Positions 50,271-58,850 of a stretch of 64,000 nucleotides of DNA are shown piece after piece. Below the pieces are notes generated by a model. That model saw only the letters and a list, made by a program, of their open reading frames with translations. It had not been told where the DNA came from and ran no database searches. Origin of the DNA: UBA2970 sp965221075 (GTDB taxonomy: Bacteria > Verrucomicrobiota > Verrucomicrobiia > Limisphaerales > AAA164-E04); the NCBI GenBank assembly GCA_965221075.1, contig OZ244865.1, positions 1,488,001-1,552,000 of the forward strand, given 5' to 3'. Within the stretch, counting starts at the first letter, position 1. The number at the start of each line of letters is the position of its first letter. A program made the position numbers and the translations under genes.

Positions 50271-51185
50271 TCAGGCGGGCTTCTGGACGGTCTCCATCTT
50301 CTCGAGCATGCGGCGCAGCTTGGCCAGGGTGTTGTTCTGGATCTGCCGGACCCGCTCCCGGGTGATGCCCAGGCGCCGGCCCACCTGCTCCAGGGTGAGC
50401 GACGGGCATCCGCTCAGGCCGAAGCGGTACCTGAGGATGGTGAGCTCCCGCTCGGGCAGATCCTTGATCAGCGTCTCCATGTTCAGCTTCAGATCCCGGT
50501 TCTGCATCAGGGAGGAGGGATCGGGGGCGGCCTTGTCGGCCACCGTCTCGGAGCGGGACATCGAGTCGGACTCCTGGGCGACCGGGGCGTCCAGCGAGAT
50601 CACGTTGACGGCGAAGGCCCGCAGCTGGTTGATCTTCCCGATGGGCAGGCCCATCGCCTCGGAGAGCTCCACGCCCGAGGGCTGGCGCTCCAGCACGGTC
50701 TTCAGCTCGTCCTCGGTGCGCTTGAGCCGGCCCAGCTTCTCCACCACGTGGATGGGCTTGCGGATGGTCTTGGAGGTGTTGGCCAGGGCCCGCTTGATCG
50801 ACTGCTTGATCCAGAGCGAGGCGTAGGTGGAGAACTTGCTGCCCTTCTCCGGATCGAAGCGCTCCACCGCCTTCATCAGCCCGTTGTTGCCCTCCTGGAT
50901 CACGTCCAGCAGGGGCAGTCCCAGCCCCTCGTAGTCGTGGGCGATCTTCACCACCAGGCGCAGGTTGGCCAGGATCATGGTCTCCCGCGCCCGCTTGTCG
51001 CCCTGCTGGACGAGGCGGGTCAGCTCGTGGGTCTGCTTGGTGGAGAGCAGGGGGACCTCGCCGACATCCTTCAGGTAGAGCTTGAAGATGTAGTCGGAGT
51101 CGGTGGTGGAGCTCTTCTCCTCCGCCGGGGCAGCGGACGCTGCTCTGCGGGAGGCCAGGGGCGTTCGGGCACCGCTTGGATTCAT
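50271..51185 (-). CDS. RNA polymerase sigma-70 family factor, RpoD/RpoS-like (304 aa)
   Basis: An Ala/Ser-rich N-terminus leads to region 1.2 (YLKDVGEVPLLSTKQTHEL). Regions 2-4 follow: NLRLVVKIAHDYEGLGLPLL, DVIQEGNNGLMKAVERFDPE, STYASLWIKQSIKRALANTS, and LTLEQVGRRLGITRERVRQI. Its region 2.4 is closer to primary-type factors than that of the neighbour at 49117. Upstream on the minus strand are two A-tracts (about 51340-51360) that could act as an UP element. Confidence 0.92.
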   Translation of the reverse strand: MNPSGARTPLASRRAASAAPAEEKSSTTDSDYIFKLYLKDVGEVPLLSTKQTHELTRLVQQGDKRARETMILANLRLVVKIAHDYEGLGLPLLDVIQEGNNGLMKAVERFDPEKGSKFSTYASLWIKQSIKRALANTSKTIRKPIHVVEKLGRLKRTEDELKTVLERQPSGVELSEAMGLPIGKINQLRAFAVNVISLDAPVAQESDSMSRSETVADKAAPDPSSLMQNRDLKLNMETLIKDLPERELTILRYRFGLSGCPSLTLEQVGRRLGITRERVRQIQNNTLAKLRRMLEKMETVQKPA

Positions 51186-51428
51186 CTCAGATCTCGTCAG
51201 TCGGCAAGTCTCGTTCCCCTGCTCCGTCCCGCGGCCGGAACGTCTCCGCTCCGGGCGTGCCCCGGGCGCCTGGCCGTAGGATCACCTCGATATGCCTGGT
51301 AGTCTAAACCCGATCGGGGCCTTCCGCAAATTCCGGGGCGCTTTTTTTCCGGATTTTTTTGAACGGAACGCGGCCGGCCTCCGGCAGGCGGCCGCGGAGA
51401 GAGCGCCCGGGACTGGCCCGCGGGAATC

Positions 51429-52697
51429 CTACGAGGAAGCTCCGGGCGCGGGGCAGAAGTCCTCGAAGGCCCCTCCCAGAAGCCGGTGCGCGTCGCGCCG
51501 GATCTCGGCGTCGTCCACCTTCCAGCCGGTCCGTTCCAGGGCGGCGTAGCGGCCGGCGAGCGCGGTGGAGAGGATCTCCCGGAAGTGGGTCCACTTGTAG
51601 ATCAGCTGGTCGAGCACCCGGGCGTCGGAGTGCTGCGGGGTCAGGTTCAGGCCCACCAGCTCCAGCCGCATGCGGGTCATCTCCTCCACCAGCAGCGGGA
51701 TGTTGGTGAACCACCAGCATCCGAAGATGTGCAGGTTGGGGAACTTGCGGGCCAGGACGCACAGCTCGTGCTGGTTCTCGAAGGAGAGGACGGTGGAGAG
51801 GAAGCGGTTTCCGGGATGGCCGGCGCAGAGGTTCTCCAGGCAGCCCAGATCCGCCCTTCCCATGCCGTCGCCGGCCAGCCCCAGGGAGGGGTTGACCCCG
51901 CGCCGCACCCCGATCATCAGGGCCAGGGGCAGGCCGTGGTCCCGGCAGTGGGGCAGAACGGCCTCGTCGAGGATGGCGGCGGAGGGATCGCCGGAGGGGT
52001 AGGCGAAGGAGGGAGGCAGGGAGGCCATCAGGTAGCGGGCCCCGATCCGTCCGCTCCACCGCTCCAGGAACTTCCGGATCCCCCGCGCCGTGGCCGGGCC
52101 GAGGCCGGGGTCCGCGTGATCCCCCTCCTCCCGCAGGCGGTTGGCCGCGGCCGGCCAGTCCAGGAGCAGCGGATCGATGCGCAGGCCCCCGGCGAACCTC
52201 GGGTCGATGGCGGGGCCCTCCTCCCACAGCCGCGCCTCGTCCGGATCGAAGGGGGAGTTGGTCATGCACGCCGTCCTCACGTTGGCCACCGAGAAGACGC
52301 GGTCCACCAGGGAGTCCCGGTCCTGCTCGGCGTACCACTTCCGGATCCTCTCCAGGTCGCGCCGTCCCGGATCCAGCCCCAGCAGGTTGAGGGTGGTGAG
52401 GACCCCCTGGCAGGACTCGGAGACGGGGGACTGCCGCAGGAAGAGCTGCTCCCAGATCCATTCGGCCTGGCGGCCCTTGGCCAGGGATCCGAAGCCGCGG
52501 TAGGAGAGGGTGTTGCTGCGGAAGGCCTCGGCCACCAGGTAGTGGTAGGTGAGCAGCTCGTCGATGCCGTGGAGCAGCAGGGGACCGAAGCTGGGGGCGT
52601 ACAGGTGGGTGTGGATGTCGAAGGCCGGGGTGTTGGCCACGATGGCCGCGACCCTCTCGGGCAGCTTCCCGGGCCCGGCCTCGTCGGGACGGCTCAT
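51429..52697 (-). CDS. Amidohydrolase of the uronate isomerase-like type
   Basis: 422 residues from ATG 52697. The metal-binding start FDIHTHLYAPSFGPLLLHGI, ELLTYHYLVAE, a central NVRTACMTNSPFDPDEA and the late LTPQHSDARVLDQLIYKWTH resemble glucuronate isomerase-family TIM barrels. Homologues of this size are common in planctomycetes and verrucomicrobia and are often annotated only as amidohydrolases. The enolase-superfamily gene diverging from it supports a sugar-acid pathway, but the substrate is unknown. Confidence 0.7.
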   Translation of the reverse strand: MSRPDEAGPGKLPERVAAIVANTPAFDIHTHLYAPSFGPLLLHGIDELLTYHYLVAEAFRSNTLSYRGFGSLAKGRQAEWIWEQLFLRQSPVSESCQGVLTTLNLLGLDPGRRDLERIRKWYAEQDRDSLVDRVFSVANVRTACMTNSPFDPDEARLWEEGPAIDPRFAGGLRIDPLLLDWPAAANRLREEGDHADPGLGPATARGIRKFLERWSGRIGARYLMASLPPSFAYPSGDPSAAILDEAVLPHCRDHGLPLALMIGVRRGVNPSLGLAGDGMGRADLGCLENLCAGHPGNRFLSTVLSFENQHELCVLARKFPNLHIFGCWWFTNIPLLVEEMTRMRLELVGLNLTPQHSDARVLDQLIYKWTHFREILSTALAGRYAALERTGWKVDDAEIRRDAHRLLGGAFEDFCPAPGASS

Positions 52698-52809
52698 GGG
52701 CGGAACGATACCCTCCCGGCCTCCGCGCCTCAACCAGTAGGGGGCCCGGGGCGCCTACTCCCGATCCGGGCCGGATCCGGCGTCCGCCCGCGCCCGGGCG
52801 CTTTGCGGC

Positions 52810-52837
52810 TTGCCGCCGCCGGCCGATGCGCTAGGGA
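52810..52837 (+). promoter_or_regulatory. Weak candidate promoter for the enolase-superfamily gene
   Basis: TTGCCG (52810-52815), 16-base spacer, TAGGGA (52832-52837), 13 bases before the ATG, in the 153-base gap between divergent genes. Confidence 0.25.
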
Positions 52838-52850
52838 TCACGAGCCTCCC

Positions 52851-54266
52851 ATGGTCATCGAGATCGAAGACTGCCGGCTGCGCCTGCAGCACATGAAGAC
52901 CCGCATGCCGTTCCGCTACGGCATAGCCACCATGACCGAGTTCCCCCTCGCCTTCCTCGGCATGCGGGCGCTCCTGGACGGCAGGCCCGCCTGGGGCGTC
53001 TCCTCCGATCTCCTGCCTCCCAAGTGGTTCACCAAGATTCCGGACAAGCCGGTCGGGGAGGAGATCGCCCAGATGGAGGAGGTCCTCCGGCATGCCATGG
53101 AGCTGGCCCGGGGGCGGAAGGCGGAGAGCGTCTTCGACCTGTGGCAGGGTATCCACCGCGACCAGGCCGGCTACGGGGAGCGCTCGGGCGTTCCGCCCCT
53201 GCTGGCCCACTTCGGGACCTCGATGGTGGAGCGGGCCCTGATCGACGCCTTCTGCCGGGGAAGCGGCTCCTCCTTCGCCCGGGCGGCGGCCTCGAACTCG
53301 CTGGGCGTCCGCCTGGGGGAGATGCACGCGGGTCTGGAGGGCAGCGCCCCCGGCCGCTGGCTGCCCGGGCGCCCCCTGGAGCGGGTGGTGGCGCGCCATA
53401 CCCTGGGGCTTTCCGATCCGCTCTACAGCGCCGACATCCCCCGGGAGGAGCGGCTGGAGGACGGGCTGCCGCAGTCGCTGCAGGACTGCATCGCCCGCTA
53501 CGGGCTCGCCCACTTCAAGATCAAGGTGTCGGGGAGCCTGGATGCGGACCGGGAGAGGCTGGAGCGGTTCTGCGCCCTCCTCCGGGAATGCCGGGTGGAA
53601 GGGGCCCGCTTCACGGTGGACGGCAACGAGCAGTTCGCCACGGCGGAGGCCTTCAGGGAGTACTGGGAAGGGCTCTCCCGCAGCGGCTGGTTTCCCCAGC
53701 TGGCCCAGGGCCTGCTCTTCGTGGAGCAGCCCCTGCACCGGGACGCGGCCCTGGAGGAGGGCGCGGGAAGGGTTCTGCGGGAATGGAGGGAGCGCCCCCG
53801 CCTGATCATCGACGAATCCGACGGGGAGATCGGATCCCTGCCCCGGGCCCTCGATCTCGGATACCACGGCACGAGCCACAAGAACTGCAAGGGGGTGATC
53901 CGGGGCATCGCCAGCCGCTGCCTGATCGAGCAGCGGCGGAGGGCCGAGCCCGGTCCCTGGATTCTCAGCGGGGAGGATCTGTGCAACCAGGGGCCGGTGG
54001 CCCTGCTGCAGGACCTCTGCGCCATGTCGGTCCTTGGCGTCGGATCGGTCGAGCGCAACGGCCACCACTACTGCGCCGGGCTCTCCCACCTCGATCCCGC
54101 GCTGCAGCGGACGATGCTGGAGCATCACCCGGACCTCTACCGCCGGAGTCCCCGGGGATGGCCCACTCTGCGGATCGAGGAGGGCTCGATCGCTCTGGGC
54201 TCGGTCCTGGCCGCTCCCTTCGGAGTGGCTCCGCTGCTCCGCTCCCTGGCGGCGGACCGGCCCTGA
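52851..54266 (+). CDS. Enolase-superfamily (mandelate racemase/muconate lactonizing-like) protein
   Basis: 471 residues. The N-terminal capping domain begins IEIEDCRLRL. The barrel shows FKIKVSG (candidate base Lys), then metal ligands in FTVDGNEQF (Asp), LLFVEQPLH (Glu) and LIIDESDGE (Asp/Glu), and a later TSHKNCKGV. These are the superfamily's ligand positions. Members abstract a proton alpha to a carboxylate; the substrate here is not predictable. It diverges from the uronate-isomerase-like amidohydrolase, suggesting sugar-acid catabolism. Confidence 0.75.
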   Translation: MVIEIEDCRLRLQHMKTRMPFRYGIATMTEFPLAFLGMRALLDGRPAWGVSSDLLPPKWFTKIPDKPVGEEIAQMEEVLRHAMELARGRKAESVFDLWQGIHRDQAGYGERSGVPPLLAHFGTSMVERALIDAFCRGSGSSFARAAASNSLGVRLGEMHAGLEGSAPGRWLPGRPLERVVARHTLGLSDPLYSADIPREERLEDGLPQSLQDCIARYGLAHFKIKVSGSLDADRERLERFCALLRECRVEGARFTVDGNEQFATAEAFREYWEGLSRSGWFPQLAQGLLFVEQPLHRDAALEEGAGRVLREWRERPRLIIDESDGEIGSLPRALDLGYHGTSHKNCKGVIRGIASRCLIEQRRRAEPGPWILSGEDLCNQGPVALLQDLCAMSVLGVGSVERNGHHYCAGLSHLDPALQRTMLEHHPDLYRRSPRGWPTLRIEEGSIALGSVLAAPFGVAPLLRSLAADRP

Positions 54267-54302
54267 TCCCCCCGGGGACCCTGCCGGATCTGGAAGAAGC
54301 GG

Positions 54303-54337
54303 GCCCCGCCCCCAGGCTCCAGGACCAGGGGCGGGGC
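54303..54337 (+). terminator. GC-rich hairpin between convergent genes
   Basis: Stem GCCCCGCCCC (54303-54312) pairs with GGGGCGGGGC (54328-54337) across a 15-base loop, 36 bases past the enolase-superfamily stop. No T-run follows. A smaller hairpin GGCCTGA/TCAGGCC lies at 54411-54430 nearer purM. Confidence 0.45.
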
Positions 54338-54469
54338 GGCCCGGGGGACCGGTTCGAATGGCTCCAGGACGCTCTCCGAGGCGTGCAGGCTTCCTTCGAA
54401 GCCCAGGGTCGGCCTGAGGCCGATCAGGCCGATCGAGGCAGCGGGCAGGCCGGTAGAGGACGGGCCGGC

Positions 54470-55537
54470 TCAGAGGATGCGGCAGTCCCGATCCCCTTCC
54501 TCGATCCTCCCGACGAGGAAGCCGGGGGAGCCGGTCCGTTCCAGGAGGTCCAGGACCGCGTCGGCCTTCGGGCCCTCCACCACAGCCACCAGGCCCACCC
54601 CCATGTTGAAGACCTGGTACATCTCCTCCTCGTCCACCCCGCCGCTTTCCTGGAGTATGCCGAACAGGGGGGGCGGCCGCCACCGCCTCCGGTCGATCCG
54701 GGCCGAGGCGCCGGGGGGAAGGACGCGGGGTATGTTTCCGGCGAAGCCGCCTCCGGTGATGTGGGCCAGGGCCTTGAGGACACGCGGGCCCTCCGCAGCG
54801 TTGCATTCCCGGATCATGCTCCCGATCGGCTCCAGGTAGGATCGGTGGATCCGCAGCAGCTCCTCCCCGACCGTCCTTTCCAGAAGGGGGTGGCGGCTGC
54901 CGGTCTCCAGGCCCAGCCTCTGGAAGAGGATCTCCCTGGCCAGGGTGTAGCCGTTGGTGTGCAGCCCGTCGGAGGGCAGCCCGAGGATGGCGTCGCCGGG
55001 GCGGATGTCCTTCCCGTCCAGGATGGCCTCCCGCTCCACCACCCCCACGATGGTCCCGCTGATGTCGTACTCCCCCTGCTGGTAGAAGCCGGGCATCTGG
55101 GCGGTCTCGCCCCCCACCAGGGCGCACCGGTTGCGGCTGCAGCCCCGGGCGAGCCCGGCGAGGATCTGCTCGAACACCGCGGGCTCCAGGCCGCCGCCGG
55201 CCAGGTAGTCGAGGAAGAAGAGGGGGCTGGCGCCGCAGACCGCGATGTCGTTGACGCAGTGGTTGACCAGGTCCTCCCCGATGGTGTCGTGGCGGCCGGC
55301 CGCGAAGGCGACCTTGAGCTTGGTGCCCACCCCGTCGGCGCTGGAGACCAGGACCGGGTCCCGGTAGCGGTCGGCGGGGAAGCGGAAGAGCCCCCCGAAT
55401 CCGCCCGCCCCTCCCAGCACCTCCGGTCCGTGGGTCGAGCCGATCAGCTGCGGCAGCCGGGCCTTGAGCCGGTCGCCCTCCCGGATGCTGACCCCCGAAC
55501 GGGCGTAGGCGCCCTCGTTCCGCCGGCTGCCTTCCAC
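54470..55537 (-). CDS. purM: Phosphoribosylformylglycinamidine cyclo-ligase
   Basis: 355 residues from GTG 55537, overlapping the end of the upstream gene by 13 bases on its start side. It makes AIR in purine synthesis. YARSGVSIREGDRLK, LVSSADGVGTKLKVAF, HCVNDIAVCGASPLFFLDYL, ALVGGETAQMPGFY, GLPSDGLHTNGYTLAREIL, AHITGGGFAGNIPRVLP and MGVGLVAVV are PurM motifs. Length equals the usual ~345-350. Confidence 0.94.
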   Translation of the reverse strand: MEGSRRNEGAYARSGVSIREGDRLKARLPQLIGSTHGPEVLGGAGGFGGLFRFPADRYRDPVLVSSADGVGTKLKVAFAAGRHDTIGEDLVNHCVNDIAVCGASPLFFLDYLAGGGLEPAVFEQILAGLARGCSRNRCALVGGETAQMPGFYQQGEYDISGTIVGVVEREAILDGKDIRPGDAILGLPSDGLHTNGYTLAREILFQRLGLETGSRHPLLERTVGEELLRIHRSYLEPIGSMIRECNAAEGPRVLKALAHITGGGFAGNIPRVLPPGASARIDRRRWRPPPLFGILQESGGVDEEEMYQVFNMGVGLVAVVEGPKADAVLDLLERTGSPGFLVGRIEEGDRDCRIL

Positions 55538-55550
55538 GGGAGGGGGAGGG

Positions 55551-57665
55551 CTAGCGTGGGTGCGCGTCCCCGGGGACGGCCGTCTCCCCGGCATCCGCTT
55601 CGGCCAGATCCTTCGCCTCGGCCGGTTCCCCTTCGCTCGTCCCGCTGGTCTCCGCGGACTCCGCTTCGGCCTTCTCTCCCTGCGGTTCCCCGGAGTCCGC
55701 CCGGCCCGTCTCCTGCTCCTCCGCCTGGTCCGCCACCTCGGCCTTCGCCAGATCCGGCTCCCGTTCCCTGGCCTCGGCCGGTTCCCCTCCGCTTGTCCCA
55801 ATCGTTTCCGCGGACTCCGCTTCGGCCTTCTCTCCCTGCGGCTCCCCGGAGTCCGCCCGGCCGGTCTCCTGCTCCTTCGCCTGGTCCGCCACCTCGGCCT
55901 TCGCCAGGTCCGGCTCCCGTTCCCTGGCCTCGGCCGGTTCCCCTTCGCTCGTCCCTATCGTCTCCGCGGATTCCGCTTCGGCCTTCTCTCCCTGCGGCTC
56001 CCCGGAATCCGCCCAGCCCGTCTTCTGCTCCTTCGCCTGGTCCGCTTCCTCGGCCTTCGCCAGGTCCGGCTCCCTTTCCCTGGCCTCGGCCGGTTCCCCT
56101 TCGATTGTCCCGATCGTCTCCGCGGACTCCGCTTCGGCCTTCTCTCCCTGCGGCTTCCCAGAGTCCGCCCGCCCCGCCTCCCCGGTCTTCCCCAGGTCCG
56201 GATCCTGTCCCCTGGCATTGGCCGGCCTGCCCGCCTTCGCCTTCGTCTTGGCCCTGGGGCCCGGAGCGCCGCCGCTCCGCTGGAGGCTGCCTGCGGCCTC
56301 GATCGAGCCGTTGGAGAACTCGACCACATGGCCCTCGTGGATCAGCCAGCGCAGGTCGGCGAACAGGATCTTCTGATCCTCGGTAGGAGGCGCCGCCGTT
56401 CCCTGCTCCCCCTCGCTGGCGGAAGGGTCCGGGGGGGCCAGCGAGACGATCAGCTGCCTGCGGGTGCAGCCCGGGTTGGCCTCGATGAACTCCAGCAGGC
56501 TCCGGATGCGGTCGGAGAGCGGGTTCCGGTCGGGGTCGAGCTTTCTGGGACGGGCCACCGAGACATGGAGCGCCGCCCCCTTGGCCTTGAAGATCTGGAG
56601 GCCGTGGCGGGCGAAGAGCTGGCCCAGCTGCGAGGCCAGCTGCAGGGGGAACCGGGTGGCCCTCTCGATGTGGAAGCGGACCAGCTCCTGGACCTTGGGG
56701 TCGGGGGACTTCAGGCCCGCCCCGGCGTTGAACGTGAGCGACTCCCCGCTCCTGAGGGCCTGCCCGAGGAGGTGTTCCTGGAAGTGCTCCCGCACCGCCT
56801 TCCACGAGCCGAGCGCCTCCCCCTCCTCGCCATTGGGCCGGTACTCCACCTTCCAGCTCTGCTCCTCGACCCACTTCTGGACCATGTCCGGATCTCGGAT
56901 CACCTTGATCCTGGCGCGGTAGTCCTCGATGCGGAGGTGGGAGAAGCGCTTCTGGTGCAGGCGGCGCACGCTCTCCTGGTAGCCGTGGTGGTTGGGGGGG
57001 CCCAGAAGCGCTCCCGAGAGGCCGCACTGGGCCACGAAGCCGAAGTTCCCCTTGGGCGGATCGGCCGCGGTCTTCTCCTCCTGGTAGAACATCCCGAAGT
57101 GGCGGGAGAGCACGTGGTCGATCGCCTTCTCCCGGGACAGCCAGAGGGAGTCGTCGAGGGTGCAGAGCCACTGCTCCCCGACCGGGAGGCCCCTGCCCTG
57201 GGGATCCAGCGCGGTGGTGATGTCGAACTTCTCGGGGCGCTTGAGGATCAGGGCCGCGATGTCGAAGAGGGGGAAGGCGCGGCTCTGGATCCGGATCTGC
57301 TTGGCCAGGGACTGGGCCCGGTCGGCCCTGATCGAGAAGGAGACCTTCAGGCCGGGCAGGGAGGCGAGGATCTCCTCCGGGCTCCTCCGCCTGTGGGCCT
57401 GGCGCCGGGGGAGGGGATCCTTCCTGGGGCCCCTTGCCGGGGCTTGCTGCCTGAGGGGCTTCCCGGGCCGGCCGCCCGGCTCTCTGGGATAGCCGCCGCC
57501 CCGGCTCTCCGGGCGCCTTGGCGGCCTCCTGTCGCGCCTGTCCCGGGAGCCGGGCTCGCGGGACTGGTAGTCGGAGTAGGAGCGGGAGGGTGCGCCCGGC
57601 TGCGCCCAGGAGGGCATCAGGGCGGCTTCCAGATCCAGCTCCTCCTTCTTGCGGGACTCGCTCAT
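55551..57665 (-). CDS. Conserved verrucomicrobial-type hypothetical protein with an acidic tandem-repeat tail
   Basis: 704 residues from ATG 57665. A basic, Arg/Pro/Gly-rich N-terminus (~1-105) precedes a folded-looking core (~110-480). The core has LKVSFSIRADRAQSLAKQIR, LFDIAALILKRPEKFDITTA and KAIDHVLSRHFGMFYQEEKT, and a winged-helix-like piece (RIRSLLEFIEANPGCTRRQL). The rest is Ala/Glu-rich with a 52-residue unit repeated ~3.6 times. I do not recognise a family with known function. The charge layout (basic head, acidic tail) and winged-helix hint suggest nucleic-acid contact, as inference only. Confidence 0.65.
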   Translation of the reverse strand: MSESRKKEELDLEAALMPSWAQPGAPSRSYSDYQSREPGSRDRRDRRPPRRPESRGGGYPREPGGRPGKPLRQQAPARGPRKDPLPRRQAHRRRSPEEILASLPGLKVSFSIRADRAQSLAKQIRIQSRAFPLFDIAALILKRPEKFDITTALDPQGRGLPVGEQWLCTLDDSLWLSREKAIDHVLSRHFGMFYQEEKTAADPPKGNFGFVAQCGLSGALLGPPNHHGYQESVRRLHQKRFSHLRIEDYRARIKVIRDPDMVQKWVEEQSWKVEYRPNGEEGEALGSWKAVREHFQEHLLGQALRSGESLTFNAGAGLKSPDPKVQELVRFHIERATRFPLQLASQLGQLFARHGLQIFKAKGAALHVSVARPRKLDPDRNPLSDRIRSLLEFIEANPGCTRRQLIVSLAPPDPSASEGEQGTAAPPTEDQKILFADLRWLIHEGHVVEFSNGSIEAAGSLQRSGGAPGPRAKTKAKAGRPANARGQDPDLGKTGEAGRADSGKPQGEKAEAESAETIGTIEGEPAEAREREPDLAKAEEADQAKEQKTGWADSGEPQGEKAEAESAETIGTSEGEPAEAREREPDLAKAEVADQAKEQETGRADSGEPQGEKAEAESAETIGTSGGEPAEAREREPDLAKAEVADQAEEQETGRADSGEPQGEKAEAESAETSGTSEGEPAEAKDLAEADAGETAVPGDAHPR
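55611..56168 (-). repeat. 156-base tandem repeat encoding a 52-residue acidic unit
   Basis: Units start at 56168, 56012, 55856 and 55700 (minus strand), exactly 156 bases apart; the fourth is cut after ~90 bases. Each unit begins ADSGEPQGEKAEAESAET and carries EGEPAEAREREPDLAKAE and DQAKEQETGR. Units differ by only a few substitutions, so expansion is recent or homogenised. Confidence 0.9.
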
Positions 57666-57814
57666 GCGGGTTGAACTGGCTCCGGTGCGGGACGCTCCTG
57701 CGTGCGCGGCCGGAGAATGGGAGCGGGCTTCTTCGATTGCAAGCCCCGGATCGGCGGGGGAAGGCTCCCGGACCTGCGCCGCGGCCGATTGACAAAAGGG
57801 AAGGAGCGGCCAGA

Positions 57815-58846
57815 ATGGCACGGAGTCCAAGCACCGCGATGAATGAGAATCCGAAGAAGGGAGAAGTGAGCCGGCGCGGCTTCCTGGGAGCCTCCGTCCT
57901 GGGAGCGGCGGCGGCCACCGGCTGCATCGGCATCAACGTCGAACGACGGGTGGTTCCCAATGCCGCCTCCCGCCCGGAGGATCACGCAAAGGGCGGCGAG
58001 CCGGGCGGGGGCCCCCGGGTCAAGCTCGGGATCTCCACCTACTCCTACTGGCACTTCACTCCGGAGAAGTACCCCATCGAGGGGGTGATCGACCAGGCGG
58101 CCCGCCTCGGGGTGGAGGGCGTGGACATACTCCACCGCCAGATGGCGGAGGAGTCCCCCGCCTACCTGCAGGGGCTCAAGCGCCACGCCTTCGTCAACGG
58201 CGTGGACCTGATCGCCCTCTCCATCCACCAGGACTTCGTGGATCCCGATCCCGAGGCGCGCCGCAGGAACGTGGAGCACACCATCCACTGCATGGAGCTG
58301 GCCCACGAGATGGGGATTCCCTGCATCCGCCTCAACTCGGGCCGCTGGAACACCATCGAGTCCTTCGACGACCTGATGGCGGCGGGGGGGGTGGAGCCGG
58401 TCCTGGAGGGTCACACCGAGGACGAGGGCTTCCAGTGGTGCATCGACTCCATCGGGGAGTGCCTGCCCGCGGCCGAGAGGCTGGGGGTGGCCCTGGCCCT
58501 GGAGAACCACTGGGGGCTCACCCGCACCCCCGAGGGGCTGCTGCGCATCGTCGACGCCGTCTCCTCCCCCTGGCTGGGAGTGCTGATGGACACCGGCAAC
58601 TTCCTGGAGGAGCCCTATTCCAAGCTGGAGGACATCGCGTCCAGGACCATCTTCGTGCAGGCCAAGACCTACCCCGGAGGAGGCAAGTGGTACACCCTGG
58701 ACCTGGACTACGAGCGGGTGGCCCGGATTCTCGCCCGGGCGGGCTACTCGGGGTACGTCTCCCTGGAGATGGAGGGGATGGAGGACGCCGCGACCGCGGT
58801 CCCCAGGAGCATCGGAATGCTCCGCAGGGCATTCGCCCGGGTCTGA
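57815..58846 (+). CDS. Tat-exported lipoprotein, sugar phosphate isomerase/epimerase-like TIM barrel
   Basis: 343 residues from ATG 57815, 8 bases after AAGGAG. The signal is SRRGFLGASVLGAAAATGC, with twin Arg20-Arg21 and a lipobox Cys37, so export as a folded protein by Tat and lipid anchoring are expected. The rest is an xylose-isomerase-like/AP-endonuclease-2 barrel: LGISTYSYWHF, LGVEGVDILHRQM, IRLNSGRWNTIES, LALENHWGLTRTPEGLLRIV, VLMDTGNFLEEPYS and GYVSLEMEGMED. Substrate unknown; such proteins are abundant in planctomycetes and verrucomicrobia with sugar catabolism. Confidence 0.88.
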   Translation: MARSPSTAMNENPKKGEVSRRGFLGASVLGAAAATGCIGINVERRVVPNAASRPEDHAKGGEPGGGPRVKLGISTYSYWHFTPEKYPIEGVIDQAARLGVEGVDILHRQMAEESPAYLQGLKRHAFVNGVDLIALSIHQDFVDPDPEARRRNVEHTIHCMELAHEMGIPCIRLNSGRWNTIESFDDLMAAGGVEPVLEGHTEDEGFQWCIDSIGECLPAAERLGVALALENHWGLTRTPEGLLRIVDAVSSPWLGVLMDTGNFLEEPYSKLEDIASRTIFVQAKTYPGGGKWYTLDLDYERVARILARAGYSGYVSLEMEGMEDAATAVPRSIGMLRRAFARV

Positions 58847-58850
58847 GGCC

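Noticed and set aside
51345..51360. T-tracts as a terminator for the amidohydrolase/sigma region
   Set aside because: No stem precedes them on the plus strand, and the only plus-strand gene nearby is absent; as minus-strand A-tracts they fit an UP-like element better.
57789..57794. Perfect TTGACA upstream of the Tat lipoprotein gene
   Set aside because: At normal spacing the -10 would fall on AGAATG at the start codon, and AAGGAG between them already serves as ribosome-binding site.
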